This document shows, piece after piece, positions 18,684-28,618 of a DNA stretch of 64,000 nucleotides. The notes beneath the pieces are model-generated. The model saw only the letters and a list, made by a program, of their open reading frames with translations. It had not been told where the DNA came from and searched no databases. How positions within the stretch are numbered: position 1 is the stretch's first letter; each line of letters opens with the position of its first letter. The position numbers were made by a program, and so were the translations under genes. Source of the DNA: Photobacterium aphoticum (GTDB lineage: Bacteria > Pseudomonadota > Gammaproteobacteria > Enterobacterales > Vibrionaceae); the NCBI RefSeq assembly GCF_001029435.1, contig NZ_LDOV01000017.1:62001-126000 (forward strand). The letters are read 5' to 3'.

Positions 18684-18902
18684 ATGGATATTCAACCGAA
18701 TAACCCGCTACACGGTATTACCTTAAAAAACCTGCTGGAAGAATTAGTGGATCACTACGGCTGGGAAGAACTGGGCCGTATCGTGAACATTCGTTGCTTC
18801 AACAGCAACCCAAGCCTCAAATCCAGCCTAACCTTCCTTCGCCGCACCGAATGGGCGCGCAAAGAAGTTGAGCAGCTCTATGTAGATACCTTTTTCATCT
18901 AA
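18684..18902 (+). CDS. VF530-family (DUF2132) small DNA-binding-like protein
   Basis: A 72-residue protein beginning [20 protein letters not shown] and ending [15 protein letters not shown], which is the VF530/DUF2132 family. The conserved core is [23 protein letters not shown]-like [22 protein letters not shown], and WAR. A structure is known for the Vibrio fischeri member, but the biological role is not. ATG 18684 is chosen because it gives the family N-terminus; the upstream open frame adds unrelated residues. A perfect 13-bp hairpin lies 25 nt downstream. Confidence 0.93.
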   Translation: MDIQPNNPLHGITLKNLLEELVDHYGWEELGRIVNIRCFNSNPSLKSSLTFLRRTEWARKEVEQLYVDTFFI

Positions 18903-18926
18903 GGTAATCGCAGAGCCTATCTTTTT

Positions 18927-18961
18927 GATGCGATAAATAGCATCGTGTTATTTATCGCATC
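18927..18961. other. Perfect 13-bp inverted repeat downstream of VF530 gene
   Basis: GATGCGATAAATA (18927-18939) is exactly complementary to TATTTATCGCATC (18949-18961) around a 9-nt loop. There is no T-run after it on either strand, so it may protect a 3' end or be a protein-binding dyad rather than an intrinsic terminator. Confidence 0.6.
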
Positions 18962-19575
18962 GCTCCATATTTTCAAATAGCCTCCCCTTCCATCCCCTTC
19001 ACTTTTTATGGCTCACCTATTGACCGTCTGATTGCCATTTCTTTTGCCATTCATTTCGCCTTTTGCCACGCAACGGCACCATGAACATGGCACTCACTTT
19101 CGTGTTTGTATGGCGACAAATGACAAACACATAACATTTAGCGCATTTCACTCAAAATACGCATTTTACTCGGTATTTATTCAAGCCAATTGACCTATTT
19201 ACGGCCCAAAACACCACACACACGCCGCCTGCCGTGTGTTTTTTCACCATGTATTGAGCACGACTGTATACCATTATTCATGCATAACAATGCGTTACGC
19301 GATCTCAAAATGACGTTTTATCCTCACTGACCGCCTCAAAATGAGTGACCAAATGCACACTCTGATGGCGATTTCACCATTTTTGTTGTCATTTTACGGT
19401 AAACCGCGTTGCGTCACAGAACCGCTCTCGACGCCACTGTTACCAAAAAATGCCAACTCTATGGCATAGCGAATTTTTATTCGTCGTAATTGTTACAACT
19501 TCTTGTCAAGGCCCTCCATATAGGGGTATAAAGTAGTCAATGACTGTTTATTCTTACCCCCCATGGACGATGACA
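18962..19575. other. 614-bp intergenic region before aspC with orphan terminator-like hairpin
   Basis: No ORF with coding character was seen. At 19218-19244 ACACACG and CGTGTGT form a 7-bp stem with a GC-rich loop followed by TTTTTT, which looks like an intrinsic terminator on the plus strand although no plus-strand gene ends there. The VF530 gene ends 316 bp earlier. The remainder (to 19575) should contain the aspC promoter. A small RNA ending at 19244 is possible. Confidence 0.4.
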
Positions 19576-20766
19576 ATGTTTGAGAAAATTACCGCCGCAC
19601 CGGCAGACCCGATTCTAGGCTTAACGGAAGAGTTTAAGAGCGATCCACGTGCAGAGAAAATTAACCTCGGCGTAGGTATCTACAAAAATGAAGCGGGCAA
19701 TACACCAGTACTTGCTACGGTCAAAAAAGCAGAAGCGATTTTGCTTGAGAAAGAGACCACCAAATCTTACCTAAGCATTCCGGGTACCGCAGAGTACGGT
19801 CTTGCCGTACAACAACTGCTGTTCGGTGCAGATTCTCCAATCATCTCCTCAAAACGTGCACAAACCGCACAAGCGCCTGGTGGTACAGGTGCGCTTCGTG
19901 TAGCGGCTGAGTTCATCAAGCGTCAGCTCGGTGATGTAAAAGTGTGGATCAGCAACCCGACTTGGGCGAACCACAACGGTGTTTTCGCGGCTGCAGGCCT
20001 AGAAACAGCGGCATACACCTACTACAACGCAGAAACCAAAGACATGGATTTTGCGAGCATGCTCGCCGATCTGAACAATGCATCAGAAGGTGATGTGGTA
20101 CTGCTACACGGCTGCTGCCACAACCCTACCGGTATCGACCCAGTGGCTGCACAGTGGCAACAACTGGCTGATCTGTGTGTTGAGAAAAAACTGCTGCCAA
20201 TGTTCGACTTCGCCTACCAAGGTTTTGCCAAAGGCGTAGAAGACGATGCACAGGGTCTGCGTATTTTTGCTGACAAGTGTGAAGAACTGCTGGTGGCCAG
20301 CTCATTCTCTAAAAACTTCGGCCTGTACAACGAGCGTGTTGGTGCATTTACCCTTGTGGCGAAAAACAACGAAGAAGGTGTGACAGCGTTCAGCCAGGTG
20401 AAGAGCATTGCGCGTGTGATTTACTCTAACCCACCTGCACACGGTGCGGCTGTGGTGACAGAAATCCTAAATGATGCTGCGCTACGTGCAGAATGGGAGC
20501 AGGAAGTGGCAGACATGCGTGACCGCATTCAAGAGATGCGTACCCTGTTTGTACAAACGCTAAAAGATCTGGGTGTGGATGCAGACTTCAGCTTCATTGA
20601 GCGTCAGAACGGTATGTTCTCATTCTCTGGCCTGAACAAAGATCAGGTTAACCGTCTGAGAGATGAGTTTGGTATCTACATCGTGGGCTCTGGCCGTATC
20701 AGCGTGGCAGGTATGACAAAGTCAAACATGCTACCACTGTGTAAAGGCATTGCGGCGGTCCTTTAA
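19576..20766 (+). CDS. aspC: Aspartate aminotransferase
   Basis: A 396-residue PLP enzyme exchanging the amino group between aspartate/aromatic amino acids and 2-oxoglutarate. It follows E. coli AspC along its length: [53 protein letters not shown], the PLP-lysine region [15 protein letters not shown] and SNPPAHGA. The frame is open from an ATG at 19540, but ATG 19576 aligns with the family start and has GGA 8 nt upstream, so the first 12 codons are probably leader. In enterics aspC lies next to gloC; here it is about 10 kb away from it. A strong terminator follows. Confidence 0.96.
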   Translation: MFEKITAAPADPILGLTEEFKSDPRAEKINLGVGIYKNEAGNTPVLATVKKAEAILLEKETTKSYLSIPGTAEYGLAVQQLLFGADSPIISSKRAQTAQAPGGTGALRVAAEFIKRQLGDVKVWISNPTWANHNGVFAAAGLETAAYTYYNAETKDMDFASMLADLNNASEGDVVLLHGCCHNPTGIDPVAAQWQQLADLCVEKKLLPMFDFAYQGFAKGVEDDAQGLRIFADKCEELLVASSFSKNFGLYNERVGAFTLVAKNNEEGVTAFSQVKSIARVIYSNPPAHGAAVVTEILNDAALRAEWEQEVADMRDRIQEMRTLFVQTLKDLGVDADFSFIERQNGMFSFSGLNKDQVNRLRDEFGIYIVGSGRISVAGMTKSNMLPLCKGIAAVL

Positions 20767-20800
20767 TCGCCCTCCTGCTTTGACATACAAACTTTGACAT

Positions 20801-20837
20801 AAAAAAATAACGGGCATTTCAGGCCCGTTATTTTTTT
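20801..20837. terminator. Rho-independent terminator of aspC
   Basis: AAAATAACGGGC pairs with GCCCGTTATTTT around a 7-nt loop, followed by a T-run. The A-run on the other side makes it usable in both directions. Confidence 0.96.
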
Positions 20838-20993
20838 GCTGCGATGATGCATGTTTGCTGCAATGCACTTAGCATCCTTTAAGGCGTCTCAGATCCCTCA
20901 CTCTCGCCCTCATTGTTATTATCATTAGGCAAGGCATGCGTACCGTCACGGCTAACGCTTTCACGTTGTTGGTTTGCTTGGTGAAGTCGATGC

Positions 20994-21299
20994 TCAACCA
21001 GACTTATCGAGAGGCAAGACGTTGCAAAAAAGATCCCTCTCAAATTGATCTTCCAGTTGCTGTCGCCACGGGCGGTTACATACGGGTACCAAGTAGAACA
21101 CATCACGGGACGTGTCAGTCACGAAAGCCATGCCATGCTGCATAAGCTCATAATGAATGTCGTGAATAAACCCTAAAGAGAAGCTTTGTCGTCCAGTTAA
21201 CTGATTAATGTCTGCACGCGTTAGGCTCACCCCTTGTTCTTCACCTGCAAAGCGATTGCGCAGCCAGTCAGAAAACTCTCTAGCACTTATCATTGTCAT
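20994..21299 (-). CDS. Small conserved hypothetical protein
   Basis: A 101-residue soluble protein (starting MTMISAREFSDWLRNRFAGE) that I do not recognise. GGAGG lies about 7 nt before the ATG, so translation is well supported. The composition is that of a folded cytosolic protein: mixed charged/aromatic residues, an amphipathic N-terminal helix and a central GFIHDIHYELMQHGMAFV segment that could be a winged-helix core. No membrane segment or signal peptide is present. It is monocistronic. Confidence 0.65.
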   Translation of the reverse strand: MTMISAREFSDWLRNRFAGEEQGVSLTRADINQLTGRQSFSLGFIHDIHYELMQHGMAFVTDTSRDVFYLVPVCNRPWRQQLEDQFERDLFCNVLPLDKSG

Positions 21300-21654
21300 A
21301 CTCTCGCCTCCACGTCACTCTTCCCTGATAAACTGTAAATATGAGAATGAGTCCATTATTAATAAGTTATAGCAGAGTTAAGACATTACGACAGAATAAT
21401 GAAACACGACGCATGTTAAGTGCTCATTCGACGCAAATATGAGACAAGTTGCGATAGAGCTAGGGATTGCGGGTATACGCTCGGTGAGAAACGGCGATGA
21501 GAGAGAAACGACAGTAAGTAAAAAGATGAAGGATGGGGACGTTGAGTAAAAAAGGGAATGAAGGAAGGGAGATAACACCCGCCCCTGTCATCAAAAACAG
21601 GAACGGGTCTGGCGGCAAAACGCAAATTTACACGCGAGGTATTACTGAAAAAGG
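21300..21654. other. Intergenic region, nothing assigned
   Basis: No convincing gene on either strand. A purine-rich stretch (about 21500-21570) and an imperfect hairpin at about 21575-21602 (arms CCTGT / ACAGG) are present; neither has an identifiable role. Confidence 0.4.
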
Positions 21655-21681
21655 TCAGAAAACCCAACGAATTTGGGTTTA
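21655..21681 (-). terminator. Terminator of the histone-like gene
   Basis: AAACCCAA and TTGGGTTT form the stem. On the minus strand it is followed by TTTTC. The stem overlaps the stop codon of the gene at 21679. Confidence 0.75.
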
Positions 21682-22089
21682 AAGTGCTTTGTAAAGTACC
21701 TTGTTGCCTGCCAGTTGGATGCGCTCAACCAAGTTTTCTTCAACCAGCTTTTTCAACGCACCAGTCGCCCAAGAAGCCGCTTTCGCATCTTCCTGACCTG
21801 CTTCAAGACCAATCCCTTTCGGGTTGATGCCGTCAGCATGCTGAATCACGATATCCAACACTTGCTGCTGCTTTGGCGTCAATGCCACGTTAACTGCAGC
21901 AGGAGCTGCCGCTTCTACAGGCTTTGCCGCTTCAACAACAGGTTTGGCCGCTGGAGCCGCCTTTACTGTTTCTGCAGTTGGTGCTTTTTTCACAACAGGT
22001 TGCGCTGCTGCCGGTTTTGCTGCCACTGCCGCACCTTTCAGGCGCTTTTGCAGTTTTAGCTGAACTTTACGTTTGTGAGAGATTCTCAT
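21679..22089 (-). CDS. Ala/Pro/Lys-rich histone-like protein with C-terminal winged-helix-like domain
   Basis: A 136-residue basic protein. Residues 1-20 (MRISHKRKVQLKLQKRLKGA) are strongly basic, and residues 20-66 are an Ala/Pro/Lys/Val low-complexity tract with AAKPAA, AAKPVV and AAKPVE repeats, as in AlgP- or H1-like tails. Residues about 68-136 form a compact domain (LTPKQQQVLDIVIQHADGIN, then a WATGALKKLVEENLVERI helix-strand pattern) that looks like a MarR-type winged helix. DNA binding is therefore likely, but the target is unknown. AGGA lies 7 nt before the ATG. It is monocistronic. Confidence 0.75.
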   Translation of the reverse strand: MRISHKRKVQLKLQKRLKGAAVAAKPAAAQPVVKKAPTAETVKAAPAAKPVVEAAKPVEAAAPAAVNVALTPKQQQVLDIVIQHADGINPKGIGLEAGQEDAKAASWATGALKKLVEENLVERIQLAGNKVLYKAL

Positions 22090-22504
22090 TAAATTTCCTA
22101 CTCCGTTGCACTACTTTCAGTCACCACTACCTATCAAGCCACTTCTGATGAAGTACCGATACGTCCAGCGGGAAAAAGTAAGCGCGTGTTATACCAAGTC
22201 TGTCAGAGAATTGCCAGCAAACGGTTATTTAAGCTGCAACAAAAAATGATTTTACTCAAAAAGGAAAGGCAGGCTCTCATTTTTCACGTTCTTGCAATTT
22301 TTGTGTTACCGAAAAATATGCAGAAATTGGGTCAACTTGCGGTCAAATACTGATAATTACGCCGAAATACTGGATAAATAGCCATGTGCACATAATACCT
22401 ATAACACACTGTTTCTTATCGTTATCTAACGTCAAGTGATCCTGTTCGCGATTCCATAACGTAAGCCATAATATAAGCAGTAAAGCTGTAACAGGATCCT
22501 AATA
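22090..22504. other. Intergenic region before DUF2982 gene
   Basis: A 415-bp AT-rich stretch with the divergent promoters of the histone-like gene and the DUF2982-like gene. Apart from the inverted repeat at 22438-22498 no gene or clear RNA was found. Confidence 0.4.
22438..22498 (+). promoter_or_regulatory. Inverted repeat overlapping a ribosome binding site
   Basis: GATCCTGTT (22438-22446) is exactly complementary to AACAGGATC (22490-22498). The right arm contains the AGGA ribosome site (22493-22496), 8 nt before the ATG at 22505. If both arms are transcribed, the ribosome site would be paired, so translation could be controlled by folding or by the choice of transcription start. Confidence 0.45.
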
Positions 22505-23179
22505 ATGGATAACGAGTTAGAAACACGTTACATCAAACAGCCTTTCTCGCTGGCCTCTTCAGGGATGTATGCGGGAGGATTAGTCGGCGTGGTGTTAGCG
22601 GCGCTTTTAGGCTTTTTCTTTCCAATCATTTCCGCCCCCGCCATTGCTATTCTTGTGCTCATGGCCGGTATGCTGGCTTTACTCGGCTACAAATACCAAC
22701 AAGGCCCGGAACTCACCTTCACCCTCACCTTTATGCACCTGCAATTTCACAGCCATCAAGGGGGCTGGTTAGCGCGCTGGAAGAACATCGACCGCATCGC
22801 CCAAGCCAGTGTCGGGAACGACGGGTGGTATCAACCGCTCCCCTGGGTAGGGATCCGATTAAAAGACTACGGAGAATTTGTAGAAGCCATTTGCCCGCGC
22901 GTGGCCAGTAAGATCCTCATTGAGCAGCGTATCTTACTGGTTATGGCACACAGGAACATGGCCGATCCACCGTATCAGCTGGAAGACATTTTGTTTGATG
23001 ACACGCCGTTTATTACCCCGTCAGGACAGGTGCTAAAAGGGCTGCAAGCCATGCTGGCTAATCGTATGAGATACAACCGCGCATTTCTCGGTTATGACTT
23101 TTTCATCTCTGAAGATTTTCTCGATCGCCCCGCCGCTGACTTTGCCGGCCTGGCTCGCCGTTATCTCGCAGCGGCCTGA
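22505..23179 (+). CDS. DUF2982-like membrane protein
   Basis: A 224-residue protein with two adjacent transmembrane helices (about residues 20-62, MYAGGLVGVVLAALLGFFFP and IAILVLMAGMLALLGY) followed by a cytoplasmic domain of about 160 residues. It contains LARWKNIDRIAQASVG, LPWVGIRLKDYGEFVEAICP and a C-terminal YDFFISEDFLDRPAADFAGL. This looks like the DUF2982 family of marine gammaproteobacteria; the assignment is from memory of the pattern and the function is unknown. It is monocistronic and convergent with uhpC, 27 nt away. Confidence 0.75.
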   Translation: MDNELETRYIKQPFSLASSGMYAGGLVGVVLAALLGFFFPIISAPAIAILVLMAGMLALLGYKYQQGPELTFTLTFMHLQFHSHQGGWLARWKNIDRIAQASVGNDGWYQPLPWVGIRLKDYGEFVEAICPRVASKILIEQRILLVMAHRNMADPPYQLEDILFDDTPFITPSGQVLKGLQAMLANRMRYNRAFLGYDFFISEDFLDRPAADFAGLARRYLAAA

Positions 23180-23206
23180 GCCATTACCCTGTTCTGTCGG
23201 GCTCAT

Positions 23207-24559
23207 TTATGTCGGCTTTACGCTCGATTGGGCCTTCAAAAACGGCAGCAGCAATAGCCCCACCGTGCCTCCAGCGATGGCAATCACGGTGAAAAAGCCC
23301 GTCCACTGGAACTGCTCCACAATCAACGCCAGCGGATAGCCGGCCATGGCCGCGCCCATGTAAGCAAACAGCCCGACAAAGCCGGTGGCTGCCCCTGCGG
23401 AGTCCTTGTGAGAACATTCGGCCGCCGCCATCCCAATCAACATTTGCGGACCAAACACAAAGAACCCGACCGCAAAAAAGCAGCCCGCCAACAACACATC
23501 ACTGTCGATCGGCATCAGCCACAGCGCAGAGACCGACATGAAAATACCGATGGCGAAAATCAAATTCATCGGGCCACGGTTACCGCCAAACCAACGGTCA
23601 GATCCCCAACCGGCCACCAGCGAGCCGATAAAACCGCCCACCTCAAACAAAGACAACGCCATGTTCGCCTGGATCAAGCCGTACCCTTTTTGCTCACTCA
23701 GGTAAAGGTTGCCCCAGTCGTTGATCGCCGTACGCACGATGTACACCAGCACATAACTGAATGCCAGTAACCAGATGTATTTGTTACGCAGCACATATTT
23801 GGTCAGAATTTCCCGGTGACTAAGTCCTTGCCCTTCCCGCTCTTGCGCCAATTCTAAATGATCACGTCGCCACTGCCCCACGGTCGGTAGGCCCATGGTG
23901 GTGGGTTTATCGCGCAAGCGCCAACACACGAACAGCCCGACGACCATGGCAATGATCCCCGGCACAATGAACCCCAGTCGCCAGCTGGCATGCAACGTCA
24001 AATATCCCACCAACAAGGGGATCAGTGCGCCACCGACGTTGTGGGCTGTGTTCCACAGCGACCACCAAAAGCCCCGCTCTGAGCGTGAATACCAGGTGGT
24101 CATCAGCTTAGAACACGGCGGCCACCCCCACCCCTGGAACCAAGCATTTAATACCCATAACGTCATCAGCACCCACAATGCATCTGAAAAGCCAAACGCA
24201 ATATTAATGACCCCAGTGGCAAACAAGCCGATGCCCATAAAATAACGCGGGTTGGAGCGATCTGACACCACGCCGGATAAAAACTTTGACGCCCCATAGG
24301 TGAGATAAAACAGGGTGCCCATCATGCCGATATCGGATTTTTCTAACCCCAAATCCACCAGCATGGAAGGCATCGCATAATTGAAATTCTTACGGGTAAA
24401 ATAAAACACCGCATAGCCCACATACATGGTGAGCATGATGTGCAAACGCCAATAGCGGTAGGTTTCATTGATCGTGGCAGAATCGGTGATCTCAGGCTGA
24501 TTCGTCTCTACCGACGATGATGCATTCACAGGTAATTGATTCATGGATGAGTGGCTCAT
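23207..24559 (-). CDS. uhpC: Hexose-6-phosphate sensor, MFS family UhpC
   Basis: A 450-residue 12-TM protein of the organophosphate:phosphate antiporter family. Family motifs are YVGYAVFYFTRKNFNYAMPS, YGASKFLSGVVSDRSNPRYF, WFQGWGWPPCSKLMTTWYS and FGPQMLIGMAAAECSHKDS. In E. coli UhpC binds external glucose-6-phosphate and passes the signal to the kinase UhpB; its place as the third gene of uhpA-uhpB-uhpC fits this rather than the transporter UhpT. It starts 3 nt after uhpB, so the genes are co-transcribed. No terminator is evident in the 27-bp gap to the convergent DUF2982-like gene. Confidence 0.93.
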   Translation of the reverse strand: MSHSSMNQLPVNASSSVETNQPEITDSATINETYRYWRLHIMLTMYVGYAVFYFTRKNFNYAMPSMLVDLGLEKSDIGMMGTLFYLTYGASKFLSGVVSDRSNPRYFMGIGLFATGVINIAFGFSDALWVLMTLWVLNAWFQGWGWPPCSKLMTTWYSRSERGFWWSLWNTAHNVGGALIPLLVGYLTLHASWRLGFIVPGIIAMVVGLFVCWRLRDKPTTMGLPTVGQWRRDHLELAQEREGQGLSHREILTKYVLRNKYIWLLAFSYVLVYIVRTAINDWGNLYLSEQKGYGLIQANMALSLFEVGGFIGSLVAGWGSDRWFGGNRGPMNLIFAIGIFMSVSALWLMPIDSDVLLAGCFFAVGFFVFGPQMLIGMAAAECSHKDSAGAATGFVGLFAYMGAAMAGYPLALIVEQFQWTGFFTVIAIAGGTVGLLLLPFLKAQSSVKPT

Positions 24560-24562
24560 GCT

Positions 24563-26158
24563 TTACATCACCGGTAACTGAATATGAATATGGGTACCCT
24601 GAACAGGCGGCTGTGTGCGGCTTTTAATGGTGATTTTGCCCCCTAAGGCTTCTACGCGCTCTTGCATCCCGCGCAGACCAAAGCCAGAGCTGGAGGTCGC
24701 CATCAGCGCCGCCACCGCAAAGCCTTTTCCGTTATCACGGATCTCCAGCTCCACCCGTTCTTTCTCCAACACAAAGCTGATCTGCAAGGTGCTGGCTTGG
24801 GCGTACTTCACCACGTTATTCACCGCTTCCTGGCAAAGTCGATATAAGGTCACGCTTAACGTATCGCTCAAACTCTCTGGTCGCAGCGCAACGCACTGCC
24901 AGGTCACGGATGTGGCAATGCCATGCTGCTCACACTCCAAATCCCGAATCAACTGGTCGATCGCCGCTTCCACCCCCATGTCATCGAGCGTTTTCGGACG
25001 CAGGCGGGTCAGCAACCCTTTGGTGGTGTCATAAATATTCAGTGAAAGGGTTTCAATCATATTGGCGCAGTTGATCCCCACCGGCGGGGTGTCTACGCGC
25101 TTAATGATGGAGGCCTGCGTGCGGATCGCCGTGATGTTCTGCCCGATTTCATCATGCAACTCACGGGCAATGTCGCGCCGTACCGACTCTTCAGCAGTAA
25201 TAAGCTGACGCGATAAACTGTGGTTACGCGACAATTGCAAGCGCAGTTGCTGGTTCAGCTCACGCTGGCGTTGGATCCCCATGCCCAGCAATATCCCCGT
25301 TAAGCTCTGTGCGGTCAGGGATAACAGCAAATCGGTAATAGCAAGATCGCTGCCGCTGCTGCGTCCCGCAATCAACGCAATACTGTTGAATAAGGTGCCG
25401 AGCAATGCGCCCTGCCAGCCGTAGCGAAATGCCAGCAACACAATAGGAATAGCCAAACAAAACGGAGCAAAACGACGCAGCTCTTGGGGTAATCCCAGTT
25501 GCAACACAATACTGGCAATCAACAAGGCCACATACAATAAGACATGACGCACGCGCAGTGTGACCGGACGGGACACCAAATCGACGGTAAGCGGGATCCA
25601 TGTCTGCTGGAACAGGTAGCTCCACACCAAATAACAGCTCGGCACAATCATCAGGCCACCGGTAACACTGACCAGCAAAACCATCAAACCATGCGATAAC
25701 GTGGTGGCGAACCCTAGCGTGTCTTGTGGCGGCACGGGGACAAGGCCTAACGCGTCATGAATAAGCGGTATCCCCATTGCCACGGCCATATTCAGCAGTG
25801 AGGTCAACGCTATCACCGCCCCCATCACACTTAAACGGTGCAACTGTGAGCCAATGTAATGACGATGCGCCCCCCACATAACGGGGACACTCATCACACT
25901 AGAGAGCATGGCAATTTGCCAGACCGATGCCCCGACCAAGGGTGCCAAGGCAAATAACAAGAGCCATTCCGTCCCATAGACAGCGGGCCAAAATCGCTTC
26001 GGGCAATGTAAGAGGACACCCAGACGCAGAGCAAAAGGAAAAAGGAAAACGGCAAGCTCAGGATCTAAGGTGAAATAGGTCGCGATCACCCACAGACAAA
26101 ACCAGCCACAGGCTAACAATAACCCGCCGACCAGCGATGTCACGGCGAGATGGCGCAT
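24563..26158 (-). CDS. uhpB: Sensor histidine kinase UhpB
   Basis: A 531-residue kinase. The N-terminal half is a MASE1-like membrane domain with about 8-10 helices. The C-terminal half has the HisKA_3 phosphoacceptor box RRDIARELHDEIGQNITA (around residue 310) and an HATPase domain with EAVNNVVKYAQAS, LEIRDNGKGF and SSGFGLRGMQERVEALGG. Together with UhpC it senses external hexose phosphates and phosphorylates UhpA. The gene abuts uhpA without a gap (its ATG directly follows the uhpA TAA) and is followed by uhpC after 3 nt. Confidence 0.95.
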   Translation of the reverse strand: MRHLAVTSLVGGLLLACGWFCLWVIATYFTLDPELAVFLFPFALRLGVLLHCPKRFWPAVYGTEWLLLFALAPLVGASVWQIAMLSSVMSVPVMWGAHRHYIGSQLHRLSVMGAVIALTSLLNMAVAMGIPLIHDALGLVPVPPQDTLGFATTLSHGLMVLLVSVTGGLMIVPSCYLVWSYLFQQTWIPLTVDLVSRPVTLRVRHVLLYVALLIASIVLQLGLPQELRRFAPFCLAIPIVLLAFRYGWQGALLGTLFNSIALIAGRSSGSDLAITDLLLSLTAQSLTGILLGMGIQRQRELNQQLRLQLSRNHSLSRQLITAEESVRRDIARELHDEIGQNITAIRTQASIIKRVDTPPVGINCANMIETLSLNIYDTTKGLLTRLRPKTLDDMGVEAAIDQLIRDLECEQHGIATSVTWQCVALRPESLSDTLSVTLYRLCQEAVNNVVKYAQASTLQISFVLEKERVELEIRDNGKGFAVAALMATSSSGFGLRGMQERVEALGGKITIKSRTQPPVQGTHIHIQLPVM

Positions 26159-26779
26159 TTACACCACCTCGTTAGGAAAATCAGTTTGGAAGTGACGTGC
26201 CAGTTCTACGTTATTTTTGGCACCCAGTTTATCCATGGCATGAGCACGATGAACATGGACAGTTTTGTGGCTAAGACCCAGCTCATTGGCCACGGCCTTC
26301 ACATCTAACCCTGTTGCCAACATTTCGCCAATTTGGCGTTCACGCTTGGTCAGTTGCGACACCGCAGGCACCGCTTTGGCTGTGGAAGCCAGTTTTAAGG
26401 CAATATCCGGCGTCAGGTAACACCCACCCGCTGCGGCAGTCCGCACCGCTTGTACCAACTCGTCTGGGCTGCAACGTTTACTCAGGTAGCCTCGCGCCCC
26501 CATTTCCAGCGCTTTTTCCACCATAGCAGCAGAGTCGTGCACACTCAGCATGATGGTCGCAATGCCTTCCGGCAAATCCGCCAACAGGGATAAGCCACTT
26601 TCATCAGGCATGGAAATATCAAGAATACACACGGTGGCCTGACTACCCGGCAAGCCGAGGCGCGCCTCTTTAGCCGAACCAAACTCGCCCACGACGGTCA
26701 TGTCGTCTTCCAGCATCAATAACTGGGCGAACCCCGAACGAACGATAATGTGGTCATCGACCAGTGCGACGTTGATCAT
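26159..26779 (-). CDS. uhpA: Response regulator UhpA (NarL/FixJ family)
   Basis: A 206-residue regulator. The receiver domain has the acidic pair Asp8-Asp9 and phosphoacceptor Asp54 ([10 protein letters not shown]). A LuxR-type HTH follows ([20 protein letters not shown] and [20 protein letters not shown]). It activates uhpT when phosphorylated by UhpB. It is the first gene of uhpABC. The 327-bp region between it and uhpT holds its promoter; no operator of the uhpT kind was seen there. Confidence 0.95.
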   Translation of the reverse strand: MINVALVDDHIIVRSGFAQLLMLEDDMTVVGEFGSAKEARLGLPGSQATVCILDISMPDESGLSLLADLPEGIATIMLSVHDSAAMVEKALEMGARGYLSKRCSPDELVQAVRTAAAGGCYLTPDIALKLASTAKAVPAVSQLTKRERQIGEMLATGLDVKAVANELGLSHKTVHVHRAHAMDKLGAKNNVELARHFQTDFPNEVV

Positions 26780-27035
26780 TCCCCATCCCTCTCTCTGAAT
26801 AGCAAATAAAACGGAAAAGAGCCCAAAACTAAAAAGAACTGTGTCAGTAAATCAAAAAAAAGACCGTTAAACTACCTGCTCTGTCGCAGACAAACAAGGG
26901 TGAAATATAATTAGTCAAAAATGCCTGATGACGAATGAAAACGAAACGTGCAACGCGCGAGCCCCTTTAGCGTGGCTAACTACCCGCTTTCACGTGGTGT
27001 ATCTCCAGCCACTCAAGTTGGCTATCTCGCAGATA
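26780..27035. other. uhpA upstream region
   Basis: AT-rich intergenic stretch carrying the uhpABC promoter. No clear CRP or UhpA-type dyad could be identified and no further ORF was seen. Confidence 0.4.
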
Positions 27036-27065
27036 CAAAAAAACTGCCCACAGGCAGTTTTTTCT
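27036..27065. terminator. Terminator of uhpT
   Basis: AAAAAACTGCC and GGCAGTTTTTT form a symmetric stem around CACA, usable in both directions. It lies about 40 bp after the uhpT stop. Confidence 0.95.
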
Positions 27066-27106
27066 TTAACGATGAGGGTGATAGACACCTTACTTAGAAA
27101 ACAACT

Positions 27107-28510
27107 TTACGCTGTTTCCAGTGCCGCCGCTTCTTTCAACAAGCGTTTTTCACGACGAATCTTCTTCTCTTCAGCAACCGCTACGAACAGCAGTAGCACG
27201 ATACATACAGCCGCAGAAGTATCCAGCGCTGCAAATGTACCTTTCCAGCCAGTCAAACCAAAGATAGGCGTACCATCGGCAATCATACCCAGGCCCAGTT
27301 TCGCAAAGCTGTCACCAATCAGGTAAGCAAACGTACCTTTGATGCCATCTGCCACACTGATCGCTTTCTTCGGTACGAAACCTACCGCTGCAACACCGAT
27401 CAGCAACTGCGGACCAAATACCAAGAAACCAAGTACAAACAGAGAACCCAGGTACATGTACTCGTTAGTCGCATGCTGGTAGAACTCAAGGCTAAAGATG
27501 ATCAGTACCAGTGACACACACGCCACGATAGCACGACGACCGTTTGCCAAATCAGACAGGTAACCCCACATCAAGGTGCCCACAAGCGCGCCGACTTCAA
27601 ACAAGGTGAAACCTGAAATAGCCGCTTCTTTTGACAGACCCAGTTCTTGGTACGCATACACGGTTGACCACTGGTCGATACCGATACGCACGATGTACAG
27701 GAAGATGTTCGCGAAACACAATAGCCAAATGATTTTGTTCTTCAGCACGTATTCCATGAAGATTTCACGCTTGGTCATCTGGTTTTCTTCAGCCAATGCG
27801 TCTTCTTCACTTACCGCTTCATCAAATAGCTCTTCTGCTTTACCCAGACCGTACGCTTCTGGTGAATCGCTACCGTAACGCAGACCAATAAAGCCGACAA
27901 TCAGTGCAATGATCGATGGGAAGATGAACATACCGATCACGTGACCGTCAAACAGGTAGTTCGCACCAAACAGAGCCACACCTGCCGCACCGGCACCACC
28001 GACGTTGTGAGACATGTTCCACAGACCTAAGTACGTACCGCGCTTGTTACGTGGTGTCCACTTAGTGATAGTCGAGTAACTAGAAGGACCACCCGTACTC
28101 TGGAAGAAACCGCTCAGACCGTAGAAGGCAATCATCAGGAACAGGCTAACGCTACCGCCGCCCATGCTGAAGCTAAAGCCCAACATTGCCAAGCCAGAAA
28201 GAATCAACATGAATGGCAAAAATTGTTTGGTGTTCTTTCCGTCCGCGTAATAAGAAACGACGGTTTTACCGATACCGTAGGTAATGGAGAAACCCAAACC
28301 AATCAAACCCAGATCGGTCATCGATAACCCGTAGGTTTCGATCATATCGTTTTGGGCAACGTTGAAGTTTTTACGGATCAAGTACATGGTCATGTAGCCA
28401 ATAAACACAACCAGGTACGATTGCATAAATGGCTTGAACCACATTTTACGGCGTTCTTCTACAGGCAGATCCAATGTCGGCTTTCTTACCTGATCTAACA
28501 GTTTAAACAT
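27107..28510 (-). CDS. uhpT: Hexose-6-phosphate:phosphate antiporter UhpT
   Basis: A 467-residue 12-TM MFS antiporter that exchanges sugar phosphates for inorganic phosphate. It matches E. coli UhpT (463 aa), for example at [57 protein letters not shown] and [19 protein letters not shown]. It is transcribed separately from uhpABC, in the same direction, with its own promoter region (UhpA- and CRP-type sites at 28671-28728) and its own terminator. Distinguished from UhpC by closer similarity to UhpT and by its promoter. Confidence 0.96.
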   Translation of the reverse strand: MFKLLDQVRKPTLDLPVEERRKMWFKPFMQSYLVVFIGYMTMYLIRKNFNVAQNDMIETYGLSMTDLGLIGLGFSITYGIGKTVVSYYADGKNTKQFLPFMLILSGLAMLGFSFSMGGGSVSLFLMIAFYGLSGFFQSTGGPSSYSTITKWTPRNKRGTYLGLWNMSHNVGGAGAAGVALFGANYLFDGHVIGMFIFPSIIALIVGFIGLRYGSDSPEAYGLGKAEELFDEAVSEEDALAEENQMTKREIFMEYVLKNKIIWLLCFANIFLYIVRIGIDQWSTVYAYQELGLSKEAAISGFTLFEVGALVGTLMWGYLSDLANGRRAIVACVSLVLIIFSLEFYQHATNEYMYLGSLFVLGFLVFGPQLLIGVAAVGFVPKKAISVADGIKGTFAYLIGDSFAKLGLGMIADGTPIFGLTGWKGTFAALDTSAAVCIVLLLFVAVAEEKKIRREKRLLKEAAALETA

Positions 28511-28618
28511 GTGAAACCTCAGTCATCTCTCGACACAGTGAGCAGGCGCGCTGCTCTTCACTGGTCATCATCTGGGTCAGTGTGCATCAAAAAATTCGGA
28601 ATGATGAAGACCATTGGC

